Shown: in pieces, positions 12,239 to 23,769 of the stretch
Position numbering within the stretch: position 1 is the stretch's first letter
How the letters are laid out: each line of letters starts with the position of its first letter
NCBI RefSeq assembly: GCF_000226095.1
Contig: NC_016472.1
Coordinates: forward strand, 4,898,001 to 4,962,000
Source: Thermothelomyces thermophilus ATCC 42464
Lineage: Eukaryota > Ascomycota > Sordariomycetes > Sordariales > Chaetomiaceae
Reading direction: 5' to 3'
DNA length: 64,000 nucleotides
Notes under the pieces: generated by a model
Told to the model about the DNA's origin: nothing
Seen by the model: only the letters and a program-made list of their open reading frames with translations
Databases searched by the model: none
Made by a program: the position numbers and the translations under genes

Positions 12239-13872
12239 ATGTTCCTGGACCCTCCGACATATTTGGCGTCGCTGCAAGGCAACATCCGCCAGCGGCCAAT
12301 TCCTTGGGAAGGCGCCGTGCGCGCGGGCACCTTGACCGAGGACCAACTCGCCCGCATCCGCGCCGTCGACAAGGTCAAGCGAGATGTGCGCAAGCAGATT
12401 GTCGAGGACGACCTGGACGGTTATCGCATACTGTTTGTGGGCGACCCGGGAACGAAGAGCGTTCTCGAGTCTGCCTCGAAGCGCCAGGATGTGGTGCAGT
12501 ACATCCTCGTCCTGCTAGGCGACCTGCTCGAGAGTGCGTTTGTCTGTCCTGCTCGGTCTTGACCCCCTACCGGGCCAAAAGCGACTGACTTCGTGGTTCG
12601 AAAAAGGCGTACCAGCGCTCGCCAAGGCTATCATCCGGGCCGGCGACCCCTACCGATACTTCCTCCCCCTCCTAGCGCGCTCTTCCAACCCCGACGATCC
12701 GATCCCCCTTCTTACTTCGACGGTACTCGTCAGTCTCATGGCTGGATCCAGAGACGAATCGGCCACCGCGATTGATACGGCCCTTCCCGTCATATTCAGC
12801 TACTTGTCATCCCTGACCAAGAACTCGGATGCTGGGCTCCAAGACATTGGCGTACAGGAGTACTCGTCCCTCCTGTACGGGGCAGCGCCGAGGCGGCAGT
12901 TTTGGAAGCAGAGGAGCGAAACGGTCGCCCCGCTAGTTGAGATTCTCCGAGCGGCGGCTGGCGTCGGTAACAAGGACGCCTCCGCCAGCCTCTGGAGCGG
13001 CACGGCGGGGTCGACTGGCAGCAGCCTTGGGGGCTCCCTCGGGGGCGGTGTTGGCCTCCAGCTCCTATACAGGGTGCTGCTGGTAATGTGGCAGCTGAGC
13101 TTCGAGTCTGCCTCTATCGGTGATGATCTTAACGAGTAAGTTGGCCTTCCTCCTTCTCTCTCTCTCTCTCTCTCTCTTTCTCCCCCCCCCCCCCCCCTTT
13201 TTCTCTCTCTGGGCGAGGTCACCGAAGCTAAATAAATATCCCCCCCCCCTTTTCAGTGAGTACGACATCGTCCTGCTCTACACACAGCTCCTCCGCCTCT
13301 CGCCAAAGGAAAAAACCACCCGCCTCCTCGTCTCGACGCTCCTGAACCTCCTGATTCACAACCAAAACACGCTCCTCCCCACTGCCGTCCTGGCCCGGCT
13401 CCCCTCCCTGCTACAGAATCTCAAGACGCGCCAGTTCGCCGACCCCGACCTGCGGGAGGACATGGACCGGCTCCGCGAGCTCCTGGACGAGTACACCAAG
13501 ACCAAGACGACCTTTGACGAGTACGTGGGCGAGCTCAACTCGGGCCACCTGCGGTGGTCGCCGCCGCACCGCAACGCCGTCTTCTGGGCCGAGAACGCGC
13601 GCAAGATTGTCGAGTACGAAAACGGCGCGCTGGTGCAGCGCCTGGCCGAGATCATGAAGAAGCCGTGGGATAACGACAAGGCCGTGCTCGCCATCGCCTG
13701 CAATGACATTGGCTACCTCGTGCGCGAGGTGCCCGAGAAGAGAGGCCAGCTGGAGCGCCTGGGACTCAAGACGCGCGTCATGGAGCTCATGGGCGAGGCG
13801 GACGAGAATGTGAGGTGGGAGAGCCTGCGGGCGCTCGGCGGGTGGTTGCAGTACAGCTTCGATACGAAGTAA
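12239..13872 (+). CDS. vma-13: V-type ATPase V1 subunit H
   Basis: Model: exons 12239-12533, 12607-13135, 13257-13872; 479 aa, the usual family length. Subunit H caps the V1 sector of the vacuolar proton pump, couples V1 to Vo and silences ATPase activity of free V1. It is an all-helical HEAT/armadillo-type protein. Recognisable segments include PPTYLASLQGNIRQRPIPWEG, EDDLDGYRILF, the NLKTRQFADPDLREDMDRL helix, the conserved GELNSGHLRWSPPHRNAVFW region and the C-terminal NDKAVLAIACNDIGYLVREV ... VRWESLRALGGWLQY. Intron 2 (13136-13256) is unusual: it contains a CT microsatellite, a run of 16 C and a further run of 10 C directly before the acceptor. All junctions keep frame. Confidence 0.94.
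13150..13250. repeat. CT microsatellite and poly-C runs in VMA13 intron 2
   Basis: Within the intron, a (CT)n tract (about 13154-13180) runs into 16 consecutive C (13182-13197), then TTTTTCTCTCTCT. Ten C (13240-13249) and TTTT directly precede the CAG acceptor. Such tracts lengthen the polypyrimidine tract and are prone to length change and sequencing error. Confidence 0.85.
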
Positions 13873-14498
13873 GGGGACTGGACGTTACCAGCGACCGGGG
13901 GGAGATAGCAGCCTAGCATTTGTGTGTGTGGTTGGCGGTTCATGTCTGTTTTTTTATCTGTTTACCCGCTTGGGCGATGATGGCCTGTGGCCTTGTTTTC
14001 GAGACGACAACATCGGCATCTGGAAATGGCACTTAGACTGGCTCGAGTTCGGTCGAACTACTTGTACCTTACTTGTAGTTGAAATACATTTTGGCGTGGG
14101 CTCTGCCTTTTCTTATCTGTGGATTTGTCTCATTAGGAAATTCTGCAGCAATCATCAAGCACATTTTGGCCATGCCGGCAATCTAGGAGAGGCAAACGGT
14201 CCAAGTTCACACAGGTAGTTACCTATATATACAGTAGATACCTACCCCATCGTATAAGACTGATTTGGAATGCGGCCATCGGCCCCGCCCTTAGTTATCT
14301 TATCAAATCTCCAAGCTGCTCTTCTCGGCTGTAAGTCACTGTTCGACATCATTCCGAGACCTTCACCAAGATCTGAACCCAACTCAAACGTGTCGAAACA
14401 AACCGCTCACGTCACTTCGTTTTGTCAAAAGACCTCTGATTTCACATTCTATCTCACAGCGTTTTTACCTTGTAAGCTCTGGTTCGAAATCGGCCACC
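13873..14498. other. Spacer VMA13 / acylphosphatase
   Basis: About 0.6 kb between two genes on the same strand. It should hold the VMA13 3' UTR and the acylphosphatase promoter. A TATATATACAGTAGATACC segment lies near 14224. I see no gene. Confidence 0.4.
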
Positions 14499-15210
14499 AT
14501 GGTCAAAAGAGTACGTGCTCCTAACTCTCAGAGACGAGTTCATCGCTTTCATGAGTTCTTTACGCCACATCACTGACAACTTGACTTTCTTACTTACTCC
14601 CTTAGGTATACTTTCTCGTGCATGGCGGCGTGGTGCAGGGTATGGCACATCCGTTCATTTATCCTTTTTCTTCTCCTCTCGTTTCTTTTTTTCCCTTTTG
14701 TTTTATGATGATTCGCAGAGTAGAAACCAAGAAGATAACGAAGATGAGTGAACCAAGCTAAACCGAGATGATTTTGCCCTTTGACACACTAGGGGTTGGC
14801 TTCCGGTATGTTTGTTTCACCGTGCTTCCAGATCCAGTCCACGCCCAAGTCGATACACCGGCTTCCATCTGTCAACGAACATCTCCGCTGACCGGCGATT
14901 ACATATGTACCCAGCTACTTCACTCGCCACCGGGCCGTCGAGCTCAATCTGACCGGTTGGGTGCGGAACACGGATAACAACAAGGTAACTTCCCCCCTTT
15001 CAAACCATCATGATCACTTCCCGTTCAGCCGAAGCTGATAATACCATACCCCACTGTCAGGTCGAGGGCGAAGCCCAGGGCGAAGACGATGCCATTGCGA
15101 CCTTCCTCAAGCACATAGACAACGGGCCACGGCATGCCCACGTGGTCAAGCTGGACAAGGAGGAGAGGGAGCCGGTGGAGGGCGAGACCGAGTTCGAGAT
15201 TCGCCGGTGA
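14499..15210 (+). CDS. Acylphosphatase
   Basis: Model: exons 14499-14510, 14606-14639, 14793-14805, 14915-14984, 15061-15210; 92 aa. The 279-nt reading frame is split by four introns. The spliced frame gives MVKRVYFLVHGGVVQGVGFR followed by YFTRHRAVELNLTGWVRNTD and NNKVEGEAQGE, the full acylphosphatase signature: the phosphate-binding VQGVGFR loop with its catalytic Arg and the GWVRN strand with the catalytic Asn. The enzyme hydrolyses carboxyl-phosphate bonds such as in 1,3-bisphosphoglycerate and is a small cytosolic alpha/beta protein. Exon 3 is only 13 nt and supplies most of the GVGFR loop. The C terminus ends EGETEFEIRR, as expected. Nothing is missing from the fold. Confidence 0.93.
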
Positions 15211-15720
15211 GCATAATAGGCTGGCAATGACCCGGGCGGTGCTGCGACGGAGGAGGACTGCCGGATGGCATCCGGATGGAAGAGTCCGTTGCATCTGGTA
15301 TCCCTTACGACAAGTCGAACCTAATAATAATGTATGCACATCACATGTAGGTACGGTAGCACGGACTTAAGGAGAGCGGTACAGTTCTCTCGAGCATAGC
15401 AGGAACCAATGTGGGAAACAATCCGCGCCGCGTGTGAGCCCGACAAGCCCCTTCTTGAGAACGGGAGGAAGCCCGGACAAATCATGACAGAGTACTTGAT
15501 AGATATCGATATTCGCTGATTGAAGCCAACCCATCCGCGCCGCCGCCCAGCCGAACTGTGCTTATGCAAGATCCCCTAGATTGCCCACCCAAATGCAATT
15601 CAAGCGTTACCCATCGACCCGTTAAGCTTATCCGCCGATTCGCTCGTCCCGTCTTTGACTCCCCTCGTCCCCACTCATCATCATTCATGGACCCGAGTAC
15701 TTCCCGCCAAGTTCGTGAGC
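15211..15720. other. Convergent spacer, acylphosphatase / DUF726 gene
   Basis: This 510-bp stretch lies between convergent stop codons and should hold two 3' UTRs. I see no gene, and no repeat apart from short AT words around 15490-15520. Confidence 0.4.
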
Positions 15721-18700
15721 CTAAGCAAAAGTCATTTGGATCTCCTTCTCTTTCCCAAACTCCTCGTCATCGTCCGCCCAAGGATCCGCAAGCGTGATAT
15801 TGGGTACCGTTTGAACCGACCTGAACTCAGGCCGAGCCGGGGTTCCATCGTCACCATCGAGGAAACCACTGCCTGACGAGGATGGAACCGGTGGAACACC
15901 CCACGCGCCCGTCGAAGTAGAGGGCGGTGATGCCGGCTTCTGGCCACGTTGTTCGCCGTCAAAACTGGTATCAAACATCCGTATCCCGTCGTCGTCTTCG
16001 TTGTAGTCGTGATATAGGCTAGGGTTGTTACCGTAGCCGTACCCGTGGTAGAGGCTGCTGCCGCCTTCGGCTCTGCTGGCTGGGAACGTGGATGTACGAT
16101 CTCGGGATGGGGTTGGCTCGTGAGAGGAGAACCGCCCGTACGAGGACGGTGTGTTGTCATTTGACGACGATGACGAACGGGGTCTGAGCTCGACACTCTT
16201 GGATTCGCGGCGACTCTGGCGCGGAGCCGTCTTCGGCGGTGGAGACGGGCCTGAGTTGAGGTCAAGTTTTATGGGCGGCAGGGTGCTCTTGATCTCGCGG
16301 ACTTGGAGCAGCTCCTCGTCGACGCCCCCATCTTTACGGTTCTGATTTTCCTTGGCGATCTCGGCGCGGATGGCGTCGACGTCGAACAGCACACCGTGGT
16401 TGTTGCCGTCCTTGTCTTCGGTCTTACCGCCCTTGCCGCCCTTCGTGTCCTCGTACACCTCCCACTCCTGCTTCTGTGGCGGCTTCTTGCGCCTGAAAAA
16501 GCTAAAAGCGCCGCCCTTGCTTCCTTTCCCTTCCCTCTCCAGCTCTTTCCGCGCCTCCTCAATCTCGCTTATCAGTTCGCGCTGCCGCTCCCTATAGTTT
16601 TCCGGATCGGGGTCTTCGATCTCGGTGAACTCGTCGCTCTCGACCAGCCAGCCGCACTCCCGCATGAGGCGGGGCATGGCCATCCGGTAGTCCATGTGGC
16701 CGACGACAAACTCAGAGACGTCCATATTCTCTATTCCGGGGATGTCCTCGATGGCAGCCAGCCCGGCAACGCGACGAATGCCACCATTCGTCAGCCTGAA
16801 CAGGTACCCGAGAATCCAGTCGTTGCGGTTGTACCCGTTGACGAAGCGGCCGGACACTACGGAGCGGGCGCGCAAGTACTCGTCCTTCTTGACGACAATA
16901 GGGCTGCCGAAGAGGTAGACGTTCTGCACGAGCCCAAACGCGCCCTTCTTGGACAGCTCCTGGAGGCACGAAAAGATGACTCGGCTTCCGAGGGAATAGC
17001 CAACGAGGGTGACCGGGCGGGTGCCCAAATTGCGGTCGATGAGCGAGTCTGCCAAGATTAACCCGGCCATGGTGGCACGGTCAAGGGAGACGGCCCAGGG
17101 GTTGTCGATGAGGTAGGCCAGTTTGCTGAGGACGACGGGCACCTGGAGGGCTGCCATCAGAGCGACAAGGATGGTGTTACCCAGGACTTGTTGGAGACCT
17201 TGCGTGAGAGCCTTAACGCGCGCCGTTAGACCATGCTCCTCTGCCATGGATGCCGTCAAGTGGCCACGAAGTTTTAGAGAGGGAAAAAAAAAAAGGCAAA
17301 AAAAGAATTACTTACCTCGGTCGCAAGAATGTTGATGGTATCACCCATGGTAGTCAGCATCTCGGGCTCCCAGAGGACCGAGTAGAGGTCGCCCATGACC
17401 GGATCGACGGTGCTGAAGGGCAGCCGGACGTCGTCGACCTTGCCCGTCATCCATCCCGAGACGGTAACGATGAGGTTCACGCGCTTGTTGTTGTGTAGCG
17501 GCCGGTACTCAAACGTCTTGACGGCCCCCGTCCTCCTGTTCGCCGCCCGCACGCCGATGATGCCGCCCGACGCGGCCGCGCTCGAGGTGATGATGGCAGC
17601 GCCTCCAGCGCCGGCGAGGAAGCCGCTGGTGCCGCCGATGCCTATTGTCGTAAAGCCGGCCGCCAGACCCATGCCGATGACGGGAGCGAGCAGTCCTGCA
17701 GACAGCCCGATCACCAAGCCGCCGCCCACCGTAGCAAGGCCCATCATTACGTAACGCCTCTTGAGGGCCATCTTCCGGCGGTTTTCCATATGCTCGTCTT
17801 CATTCCAATTCTCCGTCTCTGCGTTCGCCTGCATCTCGAGCGCGTCCGTCACCTTCTTCTCGAACCGGCAAATGTCGAGCCATGATATGTCGAGGTCCTT
17901 GGCGACTTTTTCTAACAACAGCCTTGACCTCGCGTCGTATATGGAGTCTGCAATGAGCACCAAGAACAGGTCGCACAATACGGTCCATCGGATGTCTATA
18001 TCGATCTTTTGGGTGGTGGGCATTTGTGACGGCGTCTTGACGGGCGCCGTGAGCTCCGAGTCGTCCTCCGCCGCGTAGGGAGGTGGCGGGTCTGCAACCT
18101 GGCCTCCCCCCGCTGGGCTCGCAACCGAGGCTGGCCGCGACGAACTCGGGCTGGAGACGGATGTTCTCCCATCCTGCTCCGCCATGGGGTTCCGTACGCG
18201 TGCGTTGGCCATCAGGACGGGGGTGAGGTCTTTGGGCATCACGCCGTGTGAGCTCAGCTGCTCAATCATGATCTGCTCATCCGAACTGATGTCCATGTGG
18301 GAGTAAAGCCTGATCATCATCTTCTGGCTCCACATCTTCATGCTCTCGGCCGCCAGGGTAAGCTGTTTCTTCGATTTCGAGGAGGCTTGGGCTAGATCCT
18401 CGGCATCCTTCAGCATCGACGAGAGCTCGAGCCGAGTCAGCCCCACGTAGGCGACCCTCTGACCCTCCGTCAGGAGTTCCTTGGTGGCCTGCAGCTGGCT
18501 CACAGCATCGCGTTGCGTGTCGTCGTCCAACGCGCTCGTCGTCGTTCCGCCGCCATCCTTGAAGAGGTACTGGGTATGCTCATCCATGCTCGTAGCAGAC
18601 TCGGCGTCGTCATCCAGCAGCACCTTGGTATACCCCTTGCCGGCACCTCCAAGCCCTGAATAGCCGTACGTCTCATCCTCCTCCTCGACGTATTCCTTAG

Positions 18701-19397
18701 CGACCAGCTTATTGTCGTCGTCGTAGATGTCATACGGGGCATACGCCGGCATGGGCTTCCATTCGCCTTCATCATCGTCCTTCTTTTCCGGCTTGGCAGC
18801 AGTGAGCTGCTGGTGGGAGAATTCAGATGTCCCAAGCGCACTCGTTCTCTTGCTCGCGTCGGCTCTCTCTTCGGCCGTCACTGGCTCCGACTTCTTGGCT
18901 TCGGCCACGGCCTGGTCTTCAACCTTCGCGGCCTCCGCAGACGCCTCTTGGTCCTTCGGTGCTGGGCTGGCCGTCTCGGCAGCGGCATGCTCGCTTTCGG
19001 ACACAGCTGCAGCCGCCCGAGAAGCATTTGCCCTTCCGGTGCCGTCGGCGGGCACCGCGTCTTCAGGACCTTGCTTACTCCCCCCTTCAACGCCATTCTT
19101 TGTGTCCCCCGAGCGCCTGTTACCTGTCGTCTCTTCGGCGGGCTTCGCCGCTTGTCCAGCTCCTTTGGTTGCGCCGGCCTTGGTCGTCTGGCGAGGACCA
19201 TCGGACTTTGCGGTAGACGTTACCGGTGTTTCATCCTGTTTTGCTGTCGTGTATGTCTTTACAGGGAGACCGAATTCGTCGTATTCAATGGTCATGGCGA
19301 CTGTTGGTTTGGGCTGTTCTGACTTTGCATTCGCAGAGGACGTCGAGGGCGAGACGGGTTGAGCGGTGCCAGCCGAGGCCCCGTCACCACTCGGCAT
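15721..19397 (-). CDS. DUF726 / TMCO4-like membrane protein with alpha/beta-hydrolase fold
   Basis: Model: 19397-17316 and 17211-15721, 1190 aa. The intron has a GTAAGT donor, CTAAC branch point and AAG acceptor, and joins NILATE to ALTQGLQQVLG as in relatives. Residues 1-300 are disordered and rich in Ala, Glu, Lys and Ser. A hydrophobic Gly/Ala-rich region (about 550-620) predicts membrane helices. A hydrolase-like domain follows with the nucleophile-elbow motif GYSLGS (about 765-770) and downstream LFGSPIVV and FVVGHMDYR, characteristic of DUF726. The C-terminal 250 residues are low-complexity and charged. Vertebrate TMCO4 belongs to this family, whose substrate I do not know. The serine in GYSLG suggests an esterase or lipase-like activity, but this is inference. 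Confidence 0.88.
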
Positions 19398-20224
19398 AGC
19401 GGGCTGCACTTAGAGATGGGTATCTGCCGAGCGCCGCCGCGATCGGCCGTTCGAAGCACTTGGGATATGATAATGATGGTAGAAATCCAATGGTCACAGG
19501 AGGCGGATTCCCGGTACGGATACCGTCTCAAACATCACGCAGAAAGAGAACCCCTGGTTTGGGGGGTTGTTTCCTGGTTTTAGTGGACCCAAGCGCCCTA
19601 TCGAACACCACTCGGAGGTGCCACGCCACTACCAAGGGCCCTTTTCAAACTAACCTAGTACAGATCCGATATGGAAGTGTTCGTCTCTTCCTGGGGTACA
19701 TACACCATACGTTGACTCCAGGACAGAAATATCTGTTGGGGAAAGTACAAAATGTTTCCCGGCTCAGCATTATCTCATCTTTCGAAGGGAACTCCCTCGC
19801 CATCGCAACCTGCAGCTTGGGCGTGTGTGTACTGTACAGTATGGATCGCACAGAGCGTTGGACTGCTTGGCGATATACGGATTACCCACTATGGTAACGG
19901 GGAAAAGGCGCCACCCCACTGCTCAAAAGACCTGTGGATGCGGATTGGTACCTTTTGCCCCGTTAAGCGTTGGGGCACCATCGGGTGCCTGGAAGCTAAT
20001 GCGGTACTTTAGTTTGGGGATTATGTATGTACTGTGGTACATACACGGCACTCCGCAATACCGTGCATGCAGGCAGCATTGTATGCCAGTTTCATGAAAG
20101 ATATCTATGAGAACTAAAGAAAAATAAGCCCTCTTGAATGATGGTACACCTGTCAGCTCAAGAAACAGCTAGACGTCCCCACCCACCGCACTGAAGTCTC
20201 AATCTGACTTAGGGTGCCGCGACC
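19398..20224. other. Spacer DUF726 gene / UTP23
   Basis: About 0.83 kb containing the DUF726-gene promoter and UTP23 3' UTR. Palindromic words (CTGTACAG near 19829, ATACGGATTACC near 19875, GTATGTACTGTGGTACATAC near 20023) recur. I see no gene. Confidence 0.4.
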
Positions 20225-21487
20225 TCACGTCCCTGCAGGCTGAGCGGGCGCCGTCTCCGATTGTCCCGCTTGCTCAGCGTTACCACTACCGCCCCCGCTC
20301 TCACCACTGCCCATACCGCCCTTGGATTTCTTGCGCCGCTTCCTCTTGGCCTTCTTCTCCGTCGGGGCCTCTATCGTACCTTCTTCTGCCCGAGGCGGTG
20401 CCGTGGCTTTGGGCTTTGGTGGGGGCACCGCGGGCGTCTTCTTCTTGGGCTTCTTGACTGACAGCGGATTCGGTCCTTTCGGCCCGTACCTCTTCTTCTT
20501 CTTCTTCTTGGGCTCGTCGTCTCTTCCCGCTCCACCCTTCTTCTCGCCATTGCCATCCCCTTCAGCGCCCGAATGCTCGTCATCGGACTCGTCTTCTTCC
20601 CTCTTCCTCTTATTGGGGCGCCTTATGATGCCGTCCAAGAACCTGTCCCTCCCGTCAGCCTCCATCGTCTCCGTAAATAGCTCCAAGAGTGACCTACTTG
20701 GACCGTTCTTCCCTTTCCATGGCCCGCGCCGATGCTGAGGACATGGGCTCGAGTATCTGCCAAGCTCGTCAGTCACTCCATTCACACACTTCAGGTGAGC
20801 GACTCGTAGCTTACCATTACGCTCCTCCGAACGTACATCAGTGGTGTGGGAACTACTGATCGTAACCTGTCCCTCTGCGACCCAATGTCAGCCCGACTCA
20901 TTCCGGCCAAGCGACAAACCGATAGAGGGCGGGGATGAGAAAGGGAGAGGGAAGGGAGAGGGAAGGGGGGAGGGAGAAGAAAGCGGCGAGAAGGGAAAAA
21001 AATTACATACCAGCCACTCATCCTGCGTCACCACCACATACCGGAACTTATTCTCCCCCTTCCCCTTCGGATCGACGACCGAGAGCATACACTCCCGTTC
21101 AGTAAGCGGGTCCTTGTCCATGAGATGGCCGCACCGTCGCCTCTCAAAGGTCTTTGCCCTGTCAATGGCAGCGACCACGGTCGGGTCCCGATTCGGGCCC
21201 ATGTTCTTTGCGTACAGCGCCCTCTATGGGCAGAGCTCGTCAGCATCCGCTCTCACAAAGTGACAACAGGACGGCAAAGAATTTCCCCCCCTCCTTACAA
21301 TGCAGCATTGTGTGATCATGGGCTTCACCGCCTTGGTCGACAGCGTCTTCTCAAACAGGTTGATCAGGTCTAGCTTCGTTGTGTCGAGGAGGACGTCGCT
21401 GGTGATGAGTAGCTGGTATGGCTGGCGAAACCCAAGCAGCTCGAAGGATCGCATGAGCTTCTTGTACTGTTTCGTGCGCTTGCCCAT
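20225..21487 (-). CDS. utp23: rRNA-processing protein UTP23 (PIN-like)
   Basis: Model (descending): 21487-21299, 21223-21011, 20874-20815, 20756-20698, 20642-20225; 312 aa. UTP23 is a nucleolar small-subunit-processome factor of the FCF1/UTP24 PIN-domain family needed for early 18S rRNA processing and snR30 release. The frame reads MGKRTKQYKKLMRSFELLGF, PYQLLITSDVLLD, MITQCCIRALYAKN, a zinc-finger-like segment with the two Cys of CGHLMDKDPLTERECMLSVV, KFRYVVVTQDEWL and PLMYVRRSVM, in the order expected for the family. The C-terminal third is disordered, acidic then very lysine-rich (KKKKKKRYGPKGPNPLSVKK), typical of nucleolar targeting. Introns are all GT-AG. The gene lies head-to-tail after the PTC7-like gene. 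Confidence 0.93.
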
Positions 21488-22197
21488 GGTGAGAGAGGCG
21501 GGCGCCCTGAGGCCGAGTACTTATGTGCGTGAATGCGGTTGTCGGTGTGAGCGAGAGGGACGCCGATTTCAGAAAATAAGTGAGTAGTATCCACGCTAGG
21601 TTGAGATCATTTGCGTGGAGCTATTTCCTAAATAAGTGCTGTTTTTTGAGATCGATGGATGACCTCTCAGAAGGTCTTGTTGCTTCATCGTGAACAAGTC
21701 CGAAAAATTTCCAGGCTATCATTGGATGCCCCACCACATAACTACTTGCAGCTCCCGCAGGTCAAGCTTTCATTCAGCCTGCAAAGAAGAGCCCCACTCA
21801 CCAGCGGGTTCCAAACCCGTCCTCGCGCAGCCACCCCATGTTGGAAACGAACTTCACGTGCAAAAGGAGCTACAGATGAGGACCCCAGAGGCGCCAGATG
21901 CGTATTATTGACGGAACATCTATGCTGAATCCCGAATTACCTAGTCCCTGAAAACCGACGCCCCAAGTCAGACAACACCGAACACCAAGCTCCGCCGCCC
22001 CTGCGCCCCCTTTGAGCTGCAATTATTCCCGAGTAAATTCCCAACAAAACCAGTCCAACAAAGGTCTTTGACAGCCGCGTAGAGCTCTCTAGAGAAGAAA
22101 AGACTACAGAGTTAGAGCAGCCTTGGAAAAGCTGCAGTTACCCGAGCCGGCTCGCGTCCCCTGGGCTCCGTTAAGCCCAATGTAGTGCTTAGAGCTG
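21488..22197. other. Spacer UTP23 promoter / PTC7-like 3' end
   Basis: About 0.7 kb between two minus-strand genes. It should hold the UTP23 promoter. I see no gene, tRNA or repeat in it. Confidence 0.4.
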
Positions 22198-23769
22198 TTA
22201 TCCTTGCTTTGGCGCATGGTTCCTCCTGCATATCGCTGCTACGACGCTGATATCGTCCAGCTTGCCTGGTAATTCCCGACGGCTGTCAGCAAGGAGGTCC
22301 AGTCACGACGATCCCGCGTTTTGGGGATGTTAATTAACCTACCACCGGCGCTAGCCAGGCCCTCCTCGATCGCGTGTTCCATGAATGGGCTCTCGGCAAA
22401 CGGATCCACTGCGATGGTCCTCGCAGCCTCCATCAACTCCTCCGCCACGAACCCCATTCCACTGTCATCCTTCACCTCTTCCTCTTCTTCCTCCCCCAGA
22501 TCGAACTTCACCCGCGAACTCAGGGCGCGAGGGCAGTCCCCAGCCATCCACCTCTCCAGGCTGCTGCTCACCTTCTCCACAATCTCGTGTGCCCACAGGT
22601 TATCAATGACCCCGTCCGACATGGCGAGGACAACGTCCCCCTCGCGGAGCGGCACTTCGTCGACCACAGCGCACTCGCGGGGCGTGTCCGGGCTGTTGGT
22701 ACCCAGTTGCCGCGGGCAGTCGAACCAGTGCCACTGCTCGGCCGACTTGTATATCAGCTCGCGCGTGGTCGGGCGAATGACCATGATTTGGGAATCGCCC
22801 AGGTTGGTCACGTAGAGGAGTGGCTCGAAATCTCCGGCTTCCTCGCCGTCCGGACCGGGCCCGCGGGTGCTGTCGTTGCTGGTGGATGGGGTTGTCACAC
22901 GACGGTAGTGCAGTTGCGCCCCGGCTGTTGTGGTCGTGCCCTGCCAGTCATTCGGAGGGCTCGTGGCTTCGATGGTCTGCTCGTACGCGCGCTGAAGGTA
23001 GGCCACCGGGTCCGGGCGGTAGGAGTCGCCGTGGTCGGCTGCGTCCTGGAAGACGGCGGTGGCCCAGAAATGGAGCATCAGTCGTGCCCATAGGCTGAGG
23101 TTCGAGTACATGTCAGCAACGCGCCCGCCCCGTCCTCCACCCCACGCTCACCCATAATGCTCTGCCGCGAGGTGGGTACGGGCATACTCACCCAGCGTGG
23201 CCTCTCGGCCGCGTACTCCACGCGCCGACCCCGTCGTTGGCGCAGATGAAGTAGTCGCTCGCAAACACGGCGTCGTCGCCGTTGGTAAAGCCTTGTATCA
23301 AGTGACCGTCGACATACGCCCTCCGGCGGTCTCTACTCCGGTCGTGGGTGCTGAGTGGGTCGCTGAAGGAGCCCGATGGTGGGGAGAGGAAAGGAGGTGG
23401 AAATGGGCGCGGCGTGCGCTTTGCAAACAGCGCGATGCCAGTGTCGAAGCGAAATGGAAATTTCGAAAAGACCGACGAGTCCAGCTTGCCGTTCTCATCC
23501 AGGGGCGGGGAGGTGGCCGCCCGCAATGGCCGCGATGGGTTCGCAGACGGGTACGCTGATGGACCGCTTTGGGAAAACTGCGACGCGCAAGATACCCGGT
23601 GTATCTGCGACGGCAACACGCCCTTTAGCCGACCATGTTGGCGGTGCCATGACGCCGTTGACCGCTTGGTTGAGACATGGGTTGTGATGCCGGACTGCGA
23701 GACCGAGACCGTTGGCCGCAATCGCGCATACAGAGCTGGGGCTGGCAGTTGAGCAGCTAGGCCTCTCAT
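22198..23769 (-). CDS. ptc7: PTC7-like mitochondrial protein phosphatase 2C
   Basis: Model (descending): 23769-23192, 23094-22343, 22265-22198; 465 aa, two GT-AG introns. The start is the ATG giving MRGLAAQLPAPALYARLRPT, an Arg-rich amphipathic presequence consistent with mitochondrial import; an upstream in-frame ATG would add 27 residues. The PP2C core shows NGDDAVFAS, CANDGVGAW with the metal-binding Asp (about residue 179), TNLGDSQIMVIR, the AMSDGVIDNL motif and the C-terminal KLDDISVVAAIC. Yeast Ptc7 is a manganese/magnesium-dependent Ser/Thr phosphatase that activates coenzyme Q synthesis in mitochondria; the same role here is inferred. A poly-glutamate insertion (about 22480-22500) interrupts the core between conserved strands. 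Confidence 0.9.

Noticed and set aside
16303-17061. 252-codon frame antisense to the DUF726 gene
   Set aside because: Shadow of the hydrolase domain; no independent support.
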